64,000 bases of DNA from Apilactobacillus zhangqiuensis (GCF_019656215.1 NZ_BPLK01000005.1:161194-225193), one strand, 5' to 3'. Counted from the first letter of the stretch, positions 54,267 through 63,890 are shown. A program made the numbers and translations. The notes: generated by a model from the sequence alone, not told the origin.

Positions 54267-56444
54267 TCACTTCTCCGGATTAATCATTGTTAGTTGAATC
54301 CGATTTCTCTTAAGATCTACAGACAATACCCAAACATCAACGATGTCTCCCACAGAAACAATGCTACTTGGGTCAGAAATGAATTGGTCACTCATTTGAG
54401 AGATGTGAACAAGTCCATCTTGTTTTACCCCAACGTCGACGAATGCACCAAAGTCAATTACGTTTCTAACCGTTCCTTGAAGTTGCATCCCTTCTTTTAG
54501 GTCCTCAATCCTTAGTACATCTTGTTTTAGGACTGGTGTTGGCATGTTATCACGGAAGTCTCTACCAGGACGTTTTAATCCATCAATGATATCCGAAACG
54601 GTTTGCTTTCCATAACCATTATTGTTAATAAACTTATCAACATCAAATGTGGATAACGCTTGGTTAATTTCTTTTGTTCCCAATGAATCTAAACCTAAAT
54701 TCAATTCATTCACAATTTGGTTAGCAATCTTGTAACTTTCCGGATGAATATCGGTATTATCCAATGGGTTGCTACCATCTAAAATTCTTAGGAAACCAAT
54801 GGCTTGTTCATAGGTCTTTTGTCCTAATCTAGGTACCTTCGATAAGGATTGACGAGTCTTGTATTCACCATTTTCATTTCTGAACTTAACAACATTTTTC
54901 GCGGTAGTTTTAGTCATCCCTGAAATGTGAGTTAGTAGTTCTGGACTGGCAGTATTGACGTTTACACCAACTTTATTAACAGCAGTTTCTACAACTCGAT
55001 CCAATTGGGCATCTAATTGTTTAGCGGGCAAATCGTGTTGATATTGACCAACCCCGACTGACTTAGGATCAATCTTAATTAATTCAGCTAATGGGTCTTG
55101 AAGACGTCTTCCGATACTGACTGCAGAACGTTCTTCAACGTGAAAGTCAGGAAATTCATCACGAGCATTTTGACTTGCAGAATATACGGAAGCTCCGGCT
55201 TCATTAACAATTACGTAATATACCGGTAGATTATTTTCTTTAATTAATTCTGAAACAAATTGTTCTGATTCACGACTTGCTGTTCCATTTCCAATGGCAA
55301 TCATTTCAGCATTGTTTTTCTTAATGAAATCAACCAGTTGTTTCTTAGCTTGTTGACGTTTGGCTTCACTGGCTGGTTTGTGTGGATAAATCACTAACTT
55401 GTCCAAGAATTTACCATTATCATCAATCGCTGCTAGCTTACATCCGGTACGGTAAGCTGGATCAAATCCAATTACGACCTTACCTTTGATAGGTGCTTGC
55501 ATTAATAGGTTATACAAGTTGCGACCGAAGATATTAATAGCGTGTTCATCAGCTTCTTCAGTTAATTCATTTCTGATTTCACGATCAATTGCTGGTTTCA
55601 TAAAACGAGCATATGCATCTTCATAAGCATCCTTCACAAATTCAGCGGACTTACCATTACGCTTACGGTTAGTTTCCGCTTGCAAGAACTTGTAGATGAC
55701 ATTGGTATTAACATCAATGCTGACTGTTAATACCTTTTCTTTTTCACCACGATTTAACGCTAGAACACGGTGGTTCTTCAATTGGTTAATCGGTTGTGAA
55801 AAGTCATAGTAATCATCATAAACGTGCTTTTCGTCTTTTTCATCAGCATCTTTTTTGGCCTTGCTGGCAATTTGACCATGCTTCTGGGTATCTTCTCGTA
55901 TCCATTCTCTTAGATGGGCATCGTTTCCAATGTCTTCTGCTAGAATTTCATGAACACCGTTTAACACATCTTCAACGTTGTTTAATTCTTTTTCTGCATC
56001 CACGTAGTCTTTTGCCTTATTCACAAAGGAATCGTCATTAGCTAAAACTAGTTTTGCCAATGGTTCCAATCCTTGTTCTCTAGCAATCATTGCCTTGGTC
56101 TTCTTCTTTTTCTTGTATGGTAGGTACAAGTCCTCGACTCTTTGCATGGATTCGGCTTTTTGAATGTCAGCCTTTAATTTGTCAGTTAGTTTGCCTTGTT
56201 CATCAATTAAACGAAGAACTTCTTCCTTGCGATTTTCCAAGTTTGTAATCTTAGTGTTGGTATCAGCAATTTCTCTGATTTGCACTTCATCCAAACTACC
56301 TGTACGTTCCTTACGATATCTGGCAATAAAAGGAACTGTATTGCCATCTTCTAACATGGAAATCACGGCTATGATTTGTTTTTCAGAATAGCTGCCTAAT
56401 TCTTTTCTAATTTTTTTAATGATTGATTGATCCAAATCGTTCAT
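54267..56444 (-). CDS. tex: Tex family RNA-binding transcriptional accessory protein
   Basis: A 725-residue multi-domain nucleic-acid-binding protein. Seen in order: N-terminal helical domain with VPFIARYRKERTGSLDEVQI (20, about 34-53); YqgF-like nuclease-fold domain around VIGFDPAYRTGCKLAAID (about 324-341) and IGNGTASRESE; helix-hairpin-helix NKVGVNVNTASPELLTHISG (20) near 495; and a C-terminal S1 domain around LQGTVRNVIDFGAFVDVGVK (20, about 651-670). Tex affects transcription and stress tolerance in other bacteria; the mechanism is unsettled. ATG at 56444. First gene of tex-sprT-thrB. Confidence 0.96.
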   Translation of the reverse strand: MNDLDQSIIKKIRKELGSYSEKQIIAVISMLEDGNTVPFIARYRKERTGSLDEVQIREIADTNTKITNLENRKEEVLRLIDEQGKLTDKLKADIQKAESMQRVEDLYLPYKKKKKTKAMIAREQGLEPLAKLVLANDDSFVNKAKDYVDAEKELNNVEDVLNGVHEILAEDIGNDAHLREWIREDTQKHGQIASKAKKDADEKDEKHVYDDYYDFSQPINQLKNHRVLALNRGEKEKVLTVSIDVNTNVIYKFLQAETNRKRNGKSAEFVKDAYEDAYARFMKPAIDREIRNELTEEADEHAINIFGRNLYNLLMQAPIKGKVVIGFDPAYRTGCKLAAIDDNGKFLDKLVIYPHKPASEAKRQQAKKQLVDFIKKNNAEMIAIGNGTASRESEQFVSELIKENNLPVYYVIVNEAGASVYSASQNARDEFPDFHVEERSAVSIGRRLQDPLAELIKIDPKSVGVGQYQHDLPAKQLDAQLDRVVETAVNKVGVNVNTASPELLTHISGMTKTTAKNVVKFRNENGEYKTRQSLSKVPRLGQKTYEQAIGFLRILDGSNPLDNTDIHPESYKIANQIVNELNLGLDSLGTKEINQALSTFDVDKFINNNGYGKQTVSDIIDGLKRPGRDFRDNMPTPVLKQDVLRIEDLKEGMQLQGTVRNVIDFGAFVDVGVKQDGLVHISQMSDQFISDPSSIVSVGDIVDVWVLSVDLKRNRIQLTMINPEK

Positions 56445-56500
56445 CTCATTTCTTATTTGGGTTTGTCTTTAATTATATCATTGCATTTTTAGATAAAAAA

Positions 56501-56525
56501 ATAGTTGGTAACGTTTACCAACTAT
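56501..56525 (-). terminator. Terminator after the unknown gene next to nadE
   Basis: Perfect ATAGTTGGTAA (56501-56511) with TTACCAACTAT (56515-56525), loop CGT, followed on the minus strand by seven T. Confidence 0.92.
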
Positions 56526-56536
56526 CTTTTATTTTA

Positions 56537-56953
56537 TTACATTGACATCATAATTTTTTGAGCTGTCTTAAATACTCGTTCAATGCTATCTTGTTGTAGC
56601 TTACCAGCTTCGTTAAAAGCATCTGCTTCAATGGTGTCAGCTTTGATACTATCAACCATGTCTTGGCATCCCTTAACGTAGTCAGCATAAGCTTCCTTTA
56701 GGATTGAATGACGACCTAATTCCTTAGCAGGAACATCGACGTTATCAAGTTGTGATAAGAATTCTTTGTACTTATCAGTCCCCTTTTGGAAAGTATCCTT
56801 TGTGCTAGCTAAATCGATTGATGAGTAATCGTTGTTAGCAACAGCGTCTTCCAATGGATCATAATCATGACTCATTTCTTCACCAACCTTGTTAGTGTTA
56901 GTGATTAAATCTGATAAAAATGGTGCATAGATTGCCATCTTATTTTTCTTCAT
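56537..56953 (-). CDS. Uncharacterised helical protein downstream of nadE
   Basis: A 138-residue protein I do not recognise. It has no signal peptide, membrane segment or cysteine pair beyond a single CQDM. Predicted to be nearly all alpha-helical and acidic, with segments such as STKDTFQKGTDKYKEFLSQL and KLQQDSIERVFKTAQKI, suggesting a small four-helix bundle. It follows nadE by 18 nt and ends in a terminator, so it belongs to pncB-nadE. Real gene: good codon use, clear ribosome site AAGGGA, and operon placement. Function unknown; any link to NAD is only by neighbourhood. Confidence 0.8.
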   Translation of the reverse strand: MKKNKMAIYAPFLSDLITNTNKVGEEMSHDYDPLEDAVANNDYSSIDLASTKDTFQKGTDKYKEFLSQLDNVDVPAKELGRHSILKEAYADYVKGCQDMVDSIKADTIEADAFNEAGKLQQDSIERVFKTAQKIMMSM

Positions 56954-56971
56954 AATTAAAAAATTCCCTTC

Positions 56972-57799
56972 TTACTTCCAAAAGTCATCGTAAATAGTAA
57001 TTGGTAGATGACGTTTATGTTCTGTTTTAATATACCAGTTTTCAATCTTTTCTGCAGCATCTTTTGAAACTTCTCTGCCTTCTAGGTAGTTATCGATGTC
57101 GTCGTAAGTTACGCCTAATGCAACTTCATCAGGTAAAGCTGGGCGATTATCTTCTAGGTCAGCAGTTGGAGTCTTTTCGTATAAGTGCTTAGGTGCATCT
57201 AATTCGGCTAACATGGCCTTTCCTTGGCGCTTGTCTAGACGCCATAGTGGAGTGATATCGGCAGCTCCGTCACCAAACTTAGTGTAAAAACCAGTTACGG
57301 CTTCGGCAGCATGATCGGTTCCTAAAACGGCACCGTGAGTTTGACCAGCGATTGCGTATTGGGCAATCATTCTTTGTCTTGCCTTGATGTTTCCTTTGTT
57401 AAAGTCAGAAATTTCCATCCCATCGGCTTCAACAGAAGCAACGGCATCATCAGCAGCTGGTTTGATATCCACACGAATGGTCTTATCAGCTTCGATGAAA
57501 TCAATTGAATCCATTGCATCTGATTCATCAGCTTGAGTGCCATAAGGTAATCTAATGGCAATAAACTTATATTCATCATCATTAGTTTCTTCGCGCATTT
57601 CGTTAATGGCGATTTGTGCTAACTTACCAGTCAAAGTAGAATCTTGGCCTCCCGAAATTCCTAGAACTAAGGTCTTCAAGAATGTATTCTTCTTTAGGTA
57701 GCTCTTTAGGAAGTCAACACTTTTTCTGATTTCTTCTTTTGGATCAATTGATGGTTTTACCTTTAATGCATCAATGATTTCTGCTTGCTTTTCTCTCAT
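56972..57799 (-). CDS. nadE: Ammonia-dependent NAD+ synthetase
   Basis: Final step of NAD synthesis: amidates nicotinate adenine dinucleotide using ammonia and ATP. The 275-residue protein has the PP-loop [18 protein letters not shown] (about 48-65), [16 protein letters not shown] and [19 protein letters not shown] (19, about 160-178), with [15 protein letters not shown]. It lacks a glutaminase domain, so it is the NH3-type. ATG at 57799 overlaps the pncB stop by one base (TAATG), so translation is coupled. Confidence 0.97.
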   Translation of the reverse strand: MREKQAEIIDALKVKPSIDPKEEIRKSVDFLKSYLKKNTFLKTLVLGISGGQDSTLTGKLAQIAINEMREETNDDEYKFIAIRLPYGTQADESDAMDSIDFIEADKTIRVDIKPAADDAVASVEADGMEISDFNKGNIKARQRMIAQYAIAGQTHGAVLGTDHAAEAVTGFYTKFGDGAADITPLWRLDKRQGKAMLAELDAPKHLYEKTPTADLEDNRPALPDEVALGVTYDDIDNYLEGREVSKDAAEKIENWYIKTEHKRHLPITIYDDFWK

Positions 57800-59271
57800 T
57801 ACAATTCACCCTTGTCTTGCTTATTTTTGATTTTATCGTGAACATCTTTGATAATGCTCATCTTGTTGTTCCAACATTTGGTTGATAAATCAACTGGATA
57901 TTCTTGTGGGTTTAACTCACGTTTGTACTCAGGCCATAGTGATGACAATACATCTTCTGAATAACGTTTGATGTCGGCTAATTCTGGTTGTTCATAAACT
58001 AGTTCACCGTCTTTGTAGATATCCTTTAGTAAAGGTCTAGCATCAAAATCAGTCAATGTCTTGTTAATGTATGTGTATTGAGGATGGAACATGTATAGAC
58101 TATCATCATCATTTGGATTTTCGTCATCCAATGTGATGTAGTCTCCTTCTGATTTACCATCTTCTCTTTCAGTAATTCTCCATACCTGTTTCTTACCAGG
58201 TGTAGATACCTTTTCAGCATTGTTAGATAACTTAATGGTATCAACCATTTCACCGTCATCATTTTCAACGGATACCATCTTATAAACAGCACCTAGTGCT
58301 GGTTGATCGAATGCTGTAATTAGTTTGGTACCAATTCCCCAAACATCAATTTTAGCATCTTGCATCTTCAAACTAGTGATGGTCTTTTCATCCAAGTCGT
58401 TTGAGGCAAAAATCTTGGCATCTGGATATCCAGCATCATCTAGCATTTCACGGACACGTTTTGATAGGTATGCCATATCACCAGAATCGATACGAACACC
58501 AGCAAAATGAATCTTGTCACCCATTTCATTGGCAACCTTGATGGCGTTAGGAACACCACTCTTTAAGGTATCAAATGTGTCGACTAGGAAAACACATTCA
58601 CGATGACTTTGTGCATAAGCCTTAAACGCTTTGTAATCATCTTGGAATAGTTCAACTAATGAATGCGCATGAGTCCCACTGATTGGAATGTTGAAGTTCT
58701 TACCTGCTAAAACATTTGATGTGGCATTAAATCCACCAATGTATGCAGCTCTGGTTCCCCAGATGGCCGCAGCAGTTTCTTGAGCACGACGGCTACCAAA
58801 TTCTAGTAATGGATCATCCCCTGCTGCCATTCTAATTCTAGCAGCCTTGGTAGCAATCAGTGTTTGATAGTTAACGATGTTTAAGATTGCTGTTTCAATC
58901 AATTGGCATTCACAAACATTTCCTTCAACTTGAATCATTGGTTCGTTATTGAATACCAATTCACCTTCGACCAAAGAACGGATTGATCCAGTAAATTTGA
59001 AGTTACGTAGATATTCCAAAAATTCTTCGGTATATTCGTCTTGAGAACGTAAGAACTCAATATCATCATCAGTAAAGTTGATATCTTTAATATAATTAAT
59101 TACTTTTTCCAAACCAGCAAAAATGGCGAAACCATTTTCGAATGGCATTTTTCTAAAGTAAACTTCGAATACAGCTCGACGATTTTGCAAACCTGCTTGG
59201 AAGTAAGTTTGCATCATATTGATTTCATATGCATCAGTATGTAATGTTAAATTATCAAATTCATTTGACAT
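57799..59271 (-). CDS. pncB: Nicotinate phosphoribosyltransferase
   Basis: Makes nicotinate mononucleotide from nicotinate and PRPP, the entry point of NAD salvage. The 490-residue type II PRTase-fold protein has [20 protein letters not shown] (20, about 10-29), [20 protein letters not shown] (20, about 155-174) and [20 protein letters not shown] (20, about 240-259). ATG at 59271 with GGAGG about 12 nt upstream. With nadE it converts exogenous nicotinate to NAD (the nadD step is elsewhere), suggesting dependence on external vitamin. Confidence 0.96.
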   Translation of the reverse strand: MSNEFDNLTLHTDAYEINMMQTYFQAGLQNRRAVFEVYFRKMPFENGFAIFAGLEKVINYIKDINFTDDDIEFLRSQDEYTEEFLEYLRNFKFTGSIRSLVEGELVFNNEPMIQVEGNVCECQLIETAILNIVNYQTLIATKAARIRMAAGDDPLLEFGSRRAQETAAAIWGTRAAYIGGFNATSNVLAGKNFNIPISGTHAHSLVELFQDDYKAFKAYAQSHRECVFLVDTFDTLKSGVPNAIKVANEMGDKIHFAGVRIDSGDMAYLSKRVREMLDDAGYPDAKIFASNDLDEKTITSLKMQDAKIDVWGIGTKLITAFDQPALGAVYKMVSVENDDGEMVDTIKLSNNAEKVSTPGKKQVWRITEREDGKSEGDYITLDDENPNDDDSLYMFHPQYTYINKTLTDFDARPLLKDIYKDGELVYEQPELADIKRYSEDVLSSLWPEYKRELNPQEYPVDLSTKCWNNKMSIIKDVHDKIKNKQDKGEL

Positions 59272-59369
59272 TTTTTATGAAATCCTCCTAATACTTGTCG
59301 CATTTTATTGTCTTTTATTTTATCATTAATTAAAGAAATAATCATAATAATTTATTTGAAGGTATTGCA

Positions 59370-60110
59370 ATGGAAAATAAAACTGTTAATATTTTAGGTT
59401 TTGATTTTTTAAACAGTTCGTTCAATGATTTCATGGAAAATACCAAGCAAAGGATCGACAATCGCGAAAATACCTTTGTCGTAACTGCCAATCCCGAAAT
59501 CGTTGTTCATGCTTTAAACAATCAAAAATACACTGAAACAATTAAGAAATCAGACTACCTGGTTGCTGATGGAATTGGTATCGTGATGGGAGCCAATATC
59601 TTAGGTTCTGACATGTCAGAACGAATTACCGGCTACGACATCCTATTGGACTTATTGGCCTGGGGTAATCAAAATCATAAATCTGCATACTTTTTAGGTG
59701 CTAAACCAGAAGTAATCGCTGATTTGAAAACGATTATACCGCAAAAATACCCAGATTTAATCGTTTCTGGCTACCATGACGGGTATTTTACCGATAGTGA
59801 TGAAATTGCCACTGAAATCAAGCAAAATAAGCCTGATATGGTATTTGTTGCCTTAGGTTTCCCTAAGCAAGAGTACTTCATTGAAAAACATCGCCATGTT
59901 AACGATGGATTATGGATTGGACTTGGTGGTAGCTTTGATGTTTTATCAGGTCACGTACAACGTGCACCACAATTTTGGATCAATCATCACATTGAATGGT
60001 TATATCGTTTAATCAAGGAACCTACTCGTTTCAAACGCATGTTAGCATTGCCTAAGTTCATTCGTTTGGTAAAGAAACAAAAGAAAAATAAAAAAGTACA
60101 TCGACTTTAG
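59370..60110 (+). CDS. tagA: WecB/TagA/CpsF family N-acetylmannosaminyltransferase
   Basis: In the wall teichoic acid pathway TagA adds ManNAc to GlcNAc-PP-undecaprenol, the product of TagO (also in this window). The 246-residue GT26 protein has TANPEIVVHALNN (about 38-50), the aspartate motif YLVADGIGIVMGA (about 65-77), ERITGYDIL, and GLGGSFDVLSGHVQRAP with WLYRLIKEPTRFKRM (about 188-230). ATG at 59370 with GAAGG upstream. It ends inside a terminator stem shared with the GntR gene; the two stop codons share two bases. Confidence 0.93.
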   Translation: MENKTVNILGFDFLNSSFNDFMENTKQRIDNRENTFVVTANPEIVVHALNNQKYTETIKKSDYLVADGIGIVMGANILGSDMSERITGYDILLDLLAWGNQNHKSAYFLGAKPEVIADLKTIIPQKYPDLIVSGYHDGYFTDSDEIATEIKQNKPDMVFVALGFPKQEYFIEKHRHVNDGLWIGLGGSFDVLSGHVQRAPQFWINHHIEWLYRLIKEPTRFKRMLALPKFIRLVKKQKKNKKVHRL

Positions 60111-60127
60111 TCGAATGTACTTTTTTT
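60091..60127. terminator. Bidirectional terminator formed by the ends of tagA and the GntR gene
   Basis: AAAAAGTACAT and CGACT (60091-60106) pair with AGTCG and ATGTACTTTTT (60109-60125) with one bulged A at 60114. The loop holds the two stop codons (60107-60110). Confidence 0.88.
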
Positions 60128-60826
60128 ACTATCTAGATAAAATTCGAATCTTTCGCCCACGTATTGGGTACGGACGTATTCAAATGGTTGGCCATTTTGT
60201 AGTGATGTCACCTGTCTTAATAACAGAATGGCATCCCCTTTTTTAATGTCTAAGTATTCAGCAATTCTTTCAGATGCAAGTGTTGCTGATATGTTTTGTC
60301 TTGATACTTTCGGTACTAGGTTCTTCTTTTCTTTCAATGATGCATAGAATGAATCGGTTACATCGTCTTTACTTAACCCATCAATAATCTTTTCGGGAAC
60401 TGTCGCGATTTCAAAACAAATTGGTACGCCATCACCGTAACGAATACGTTCCATTCTCAATACCTTGTCGTTTTGAGAAATGTTTAATTTTTCAATTTCA
60501 CTTAGTGATGGTTCTAGTGTGTGATACGAAATGGTCTTGCTAGCAGGAAGTTTGCCTTGAGCCAACATGATGTCAGTAAAACTAGTAACCCCCGACATCT
60601 TTTCTTGAACCTTTTCATTGGAAACGTATGTACCTGAACCAACGCGTTGATCCAAGATACCCTCATCAACAAGTGTTTGAATTGCTTGTCTTAAGGTCAT
60701 TCGACTAACGTTGAATTCGGTCGATAGTTGTCTTTCTGAAGGAATTCGACTACCTAATTTCCATTTTCCCTCTTCGATATTCTTTTTAATTTCATTATGA
60801 ATTTGGATATAAATTGGCAAAGCCAT
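60107..60826 (-). CDS. GntR/HutC family transcriptional regulator
   Basis: A 239-residue regulator: N-terminal winged helix with LGSRIPSERQLSTEFNVSRM (20) and TLRQAIQTLVDEGILDQRVG (20, about 23-70), then a UTRA effector domain (about 90-235) with GVPICFEIATVPE and YVRTQYVGERFEFYL. UTRA regulators of this type (YvoA/NagR) sense phosphosugars, but the ligand and targets cannot be told here. ATG at 60826; it lies 21 nt after proC on the same strand, convergent with tagA. Confidence 0.92.
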   Translation of the reverse strand: MALPIYIQIHNEIKKNIEEGKWKLGSRIPSERQLSTEFNVSRMTLRQAIQTLVDEGILDQRVGSGTYVSNEKVQEKMSGVTSFTDIMLAQGKLPASKTISYHTLEPSLSEIEKLNISQNDKVLRMERIRYGDGVPICFEIATVPEKIIDGLSKDDVTDSFYASLKEKKNLVPKVSRQNISATLASERIAEYLDIKKGDAILLLRQVTSLQNGQPFEYVRTQYVGERFEFYLDSKKSTFD

Positions 60827-60847
60827 TATTTCACTATCCCTTCATTA

Positions 60848-61624
60848 CTATTCTTGTGTTGCATCGAAACAATCGATTACGGACTTTTCAAAGCCACTCT
60901 TCTTCAATGCTAATAATCCCTTGATAGTTCCGCCCGCTGGGGAACAAACATCGTCGATTAAATCAGTTGGTGACTTATCTGATTTTTCAATCATCTTCAT
61001 AGAACCTAGAATGGCTTGTACTGCCAATTGAGTTGCTGTTTGCTTATCTAGTCCGTGATTAACTGCACTTCTACTAAAGATATCTGCAAATAAATATGCA
61101 TAAGCTGGAGTACAGCCCATTAAAGAACCTGACACATCGAACTTGTCTTCGGGTACCTCAATCATCTTACCTAGTAATTCTAGATTCTTAACTGTATCTG
61201 TTAGTCTTTGATCGACTAGGTTTTCGTTGGCCTTGTAGATTAACATTCCTTCATTAACTTCGACGTTAACGTTTGGAATTAAACGAATAATTGGTTGATT
61301 GTAACTAGTTAATTCTTCTAGACGTTCCAAAGAAATTTGCCATGCAATTGAGGCAAGAATCTTACCATCTAGATTTTCTCTAATGTCCTTTAAGGCATCA
61401 ACAACTTGTTTTGGACCAGTTGACAAAATAACCATGTCACTACTTTGTGCTACTTCTTGATTACTGTTACTGCAGTTAATACCTGTAGTATTTGCGAATT
61501 CTTGATATTTTTCTTTATGTGGAGCATGAACGAAAATATCACTAGCATTAACTTTGCCAGAATTGATATATCCTTTGATCATTGCCTTTGCCATTGCTCC
61601 AACACCAATAAAACCTATTTTCAT
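60848..61624 (-). CDS. proC: Pyrroline-5-carboxylate reductase family protein
   Basis: NAD(P)H-dependent reduction of pyrroline-5-carboxylate to proline. The 258-residue protein has an N-terminal Rossmann loop KIGFIGVGAMAKAMIKG (about 2-18), a STGPKQVVDAL segment, IRLIPNVNVEVNEGM (about 122-136), and the C-terminal helix with DVCSPAGGTIKGLLAL (about 226-241), the ProC signature P-A-G-T. Slightly shorter than the usual 265-275. proA and proB are not adjacent. ATG at 61624 after GGAGG. Paired with the GntR gene downstream. Confidence 0.92.
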   Translation of the reverse strand: MKIGFIGVGAMAKAMIKGYINSGKVNASDIFVHAPHKEKYQEFANTTGINCSNSNQEVAQSSDMVILSTGPKQVVDALKDIRENLDGKILASIAWQISLERLEELTSYNQPIIRLIPNVNVEVNEGMLIYKANENLVDQRLTDTVKNLELLGKMIEVPEDKFDVSGSLMGCTPAYAYLFADIFSRSAVNHGLDKQTATQLAVQAILGSMKMIEKSDKSPTDLIDDVCSPAGGTIKGLLALKKSGFEKSVIDCFDATQE

Positions 61625-61670
61625 AGCAACCTCCAGAACAAAAATGATGTGTTTATTATAACATAAAAAA

Positions 61671-61697
61671 AATGACTAACTATAAAAGTTAGTCATT
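61671..61697 (-). terminator. Terminator after the Tyr-Gln tRNA pair
   Basis: Perfect AATGACTAACT (61671-61681) with AGTTAGTCATT (61687-61697), loop ATAAA, minus-strand T-run 61670-61664. Confidence 0.92.
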
Positions 61698-61699
61698 TC

Positions 61700-61781
61700 A
61701 AGTAGTTGGGCTAGCTGGGTTCGAACCAGCGCATCACGGGATCAAAACCCGTTGCCTTACCACTTGGCTATAGCCCAATAA
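61700..61781 (-). repeat. 82-bp duplicated tRNA-Gln unit, copy 2
   Basis: Identical to 52588-52669. Confidence 0.95.
61706..61777 (-). tRNA. tRNA-Gln (anticodon UUG), second copy
   Basis: 72 nt, same sequence as 52594-52665: anticodon loop TTTTGAT (TTG), acceptor TGGGCTA/TAGCCCA. Cotranscribed after tRNA-Tyr. Confidence 0.97.
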
Positions 61782-61784
61782 GAA

Positions 61785-61867
61785 TGGAGGGGAGTGGATT
61801 CGAACCACCGAACCCGAAGGAGCGGATTTACAGTCCGCCGCGTTTAGCCAGACTTCGCTACCCCTCC
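61785..61867 (-). tRNA. tRNA-Tyr (anticodon GUA)
   Basis: 83 nt with a long variable arm (CTCCTTCGGGTTC region). Acceptor GGAGGGG/CCCCTCC, anticodon loop CTGTAAA (GTA), T-loop GTTCGAATC, discriminator A. No encoded CCA. First tRNA after two tandem promoters. Confidence 0.97.
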
Positions 61868-61898
61868 GAAAAGATATAAAATGTAATCAACAAGAAAT

Positions 61899-61927
61899 AT
61901 GATATCAAAATCATAGGTGCTTGTCAA
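61899..61927 (-). promoter_or_regulatory. Proximal promoter of tRNA-Tyr-Gln
   Basis: Minus strand -35 TTGACA (61927-61922), 17-base spacer, -10 TATCAT (61904-61899), about 32 bp before tRNA-Tyr. Confidence 0.85.
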
Positions 61928-62000
61928 TGACTTTTTTTACCTAATCGCAAGTGTTAAAACTGCGATGTGATTGGTATGTCTCAACCAATCAACAAATAAT

Positions 62001-62029
62001 ATAATATCGAAAATCGCGGTTTAAGTCAA
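62001..62029 (-). promoter_or_regulatory. Distal promoter of tRNA-Tyr-Gln
   Basis: Minus strand -35 TTGACT (62029-62024), 17-base spacer, -10 TATTAT (62006-62001). It starts 7 bp after the POT transporter stop. Its spacer and downstream bases resemble those of the proximal promoter. Confidence 0.8.
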
Positions 62030-62035
62030 CACTTT

Positions 62036-63658
62036 TTAAGCACTTTTTTTAAATTTTCTACTGATGTGCAAATCACGTAGAACTTGGTGTAATAAGATTA
62101 CCATAACAATTGATAAAACAATTCCAATGCTTCCTAGTACCAAGAAGTAGTTAACATTATCTACAGAGAAGTATTTAACTACTTGAGAGTTGATAGCTTG
62201 TCCAGTCGCTGCAGATAAGTACCATACCCCCATCATTTGTGAAAGGAAGTTCTTAGGAGCTAAACGGTATGTTACTGATAATCCAACAGGATAGATTAGC
62301 ATTTCTCCTAAACAAACCATTCCAACTGTCGCAATGATCCATAATGGATTAACTTCACTACCAGCTAGGAATTTGATTGGTATAAATAGAATTAAACAAC
62401 CAATACTTGCTAAAATCACACCTAATGGGAATGATTTTAAGGCATTACTTTCTTTATGATGCCAATACTTAGCGAATAATGGTGTAAATATCAATATAAA
62501 TAATGGATTGATAGCTTGATACCATGTTCTTGAAATGTGAACGTGGAAATCACCATTATGAAAAATGCCTAGTAAGATAAAGAACAATATAATTACGGCT
62601 GTAAATGCTCTTAATAAGGCACTATTACTCTTTTTATGAACGAAGTAACCAATAATCAATGAAACAACGATAAAAAACGCTAAAACGGCGTATTTCCATA
62701 CATAGAAATCGTTATCTGTACTACCACTGGCCATCATCGCTAAAACGATTGGTCCTTGTTCTTCTACTCCCCAGAAGAATGAAGCACAAATGAATAGGAT
62801 AACGTACACTACCATTCCTTTTCTTTCTTTTTGAGAAGTATGATTACTGCTAATGATTACAAAGAAGTAAATGAATGGAATTACAATGGTGATGGCACTC
62901 AATAATGTAATGATATTTTCAAGATTCAATGCATCAAAAACATACATTAGTAGAAACACTAATGAGATTGAAACAACGAATAACATAACTCGATCAAGTA
63001 GTTTTCTAATTTCGTAGGGTTCAATTGGATTTAAGGTATAAATACTGTTGTTTTGGTTATAATCCTTGGTATGTCTTTCAAATATAGCAAGCCCGATTGC
63101 CATTGAAATTGCACCGATTAAAAATCCAAGATGGAAATTAACGTGCACACCAATATAACCGATAATGATTGGTGCTAAGAAAGCCCCAATATTAACTCCA
63201 GAAAGGAAAATGGTAAAACGATATGCTCTGGTGTTATACCGTTCATCATATAGGTTACCAACCATCGTTGTGATTGTTGGCTTTAATAATCCGGTCCCCA
63301 CTGTTAAAAATACAAGAGATATAAATAACAACCAAATTGTATTATGGAGTGGAATCGTTAAGATTAACTGACCTAAAATAATTAAAACGGCACCCAGGGA
63401 AACGGTTCTCTTTCCCCCTAAAATCCTATCACTAATGTAACCTCCACAAGCAGCAGATAGGTAACTTAGTGATCCATAGATTGCAAACAATGATGCAGCT
63501 GTAGATGGCTTGAAACCAAGTCCACCCCTACTTAATGAATAGTACATGTAGTACAAAAGGATTGCTTGCATACCATAATAACTAAATCTTTCTAGAGACT
63601 CAGTCAAAGTTAATGAAATTAGACCCTTTGATTGATTATCGTTATCAATTTTATCCAA
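62036..63658 (-). CDS. dtpT: POT-family proton-coupled di-/tripeptide transporter (DtpT-like)
   Basis: Imports small peptides with protons; with pepC it supplies amino acids. The 540-residue membrane protein has about 14 transmembrane segments. It shows the POT signatures ESLERFSYYGMQAILLYYMY (20, about 15-34) with the ExxERFxYY motif, GGYISDRILGGKRTVSLGA (about 77-95) and TIFLSGVNIGAFLAPIIIGY (20, about 148-167). TTG start at 63658, GGAGG 8 nt upstream. Alone between tRNA groups. Confidence 0.95.
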   Translation of the reverse strand: MDKIDNDNQSKGLISLTLTESLERFSYYGMQAILLYYMYYSLSRGGLGFKPSTAASLFAIYGSLSYLSAACGGYISDRILGGKRTVSLGAVLIILGQLILTIPLHNTIWLLFISLVFLTVGTGLLKPTITTMVGNLYDERYNTRAYRFTIFLSGVNIGAFLAPIIIGYIGVHVNFHLGFLIGAISMAIGLAIFERHTKDYNQNNSIYTLNPIEPYEIRKLLDRVMLFVVSISLVFLLMYVFDALNLENIITLLSAITIVIPFIYFFVIISSNHTSQKERKGMVVYVILFICASFFWGVEEQGPIVLAMMASGSTDNDFYVWKYAVLAFFIVVSLIIGYFVHKKSNSALLRAFTAVIILFFILLGIFHNGDFHVHISRTWYQAINPLFILIFTPLFAKYWHHKESNALKSFPLGVILASIGCLILFIPIKFLAGSEVNPLWIIATVGMVCLGEMLIYPVGLSVTYRLAPKNFLSQMMGVWYLSAATGQAINSQVVKYFSVDNVNYFLVLGSIGIVLSIVMVILLHQVLRDLHISRKFKKSA

Positions 63659-63760
63659 TTAATACTCCTCCAAACAATTAAAAATCATAGCAACGGTAAT
63701 TATACTCTCTGATTAAAATTTTATCAATTTTACCAAAATTTAATCCTTTGAAAATAAAAA

Positions 63761-63783
63761 AACTAGGACTTTAGATCCTAGTT
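63761..63783 (-). terminator. Terminator after tRNA-Thr
   Basis: AACTAGGA (63761-63768) with TCCTAGTT (63776-63783), 7-nt loop, minus-strand run of seven T. Confidence 0.88.
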
Positions 63784-63789
63784 AATTTA

Positions 63790-63862
63790 TGCCGGCTGCA
63801 GGACTTGAACCTGTGACCGCCGGTTTACGATACCGATGCTCTACCAACTGAGCTAAGCCGGC
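63790..63862 (-). tRNA. tRNA-Thr (anticodon CGU)
   Basis: 73 nt: acceptor GCCGGCT/AGCCGGC, anticodon stem TCGGT/ACCGG with loop ATCGTAA (CGT), T-loop GTTCAAGTC, discriminator A. No encoded CCA. Confidence 0.96.
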
Positions 63863-63890
63863 AAGGTTATGTATATTTTAATATACAAGA

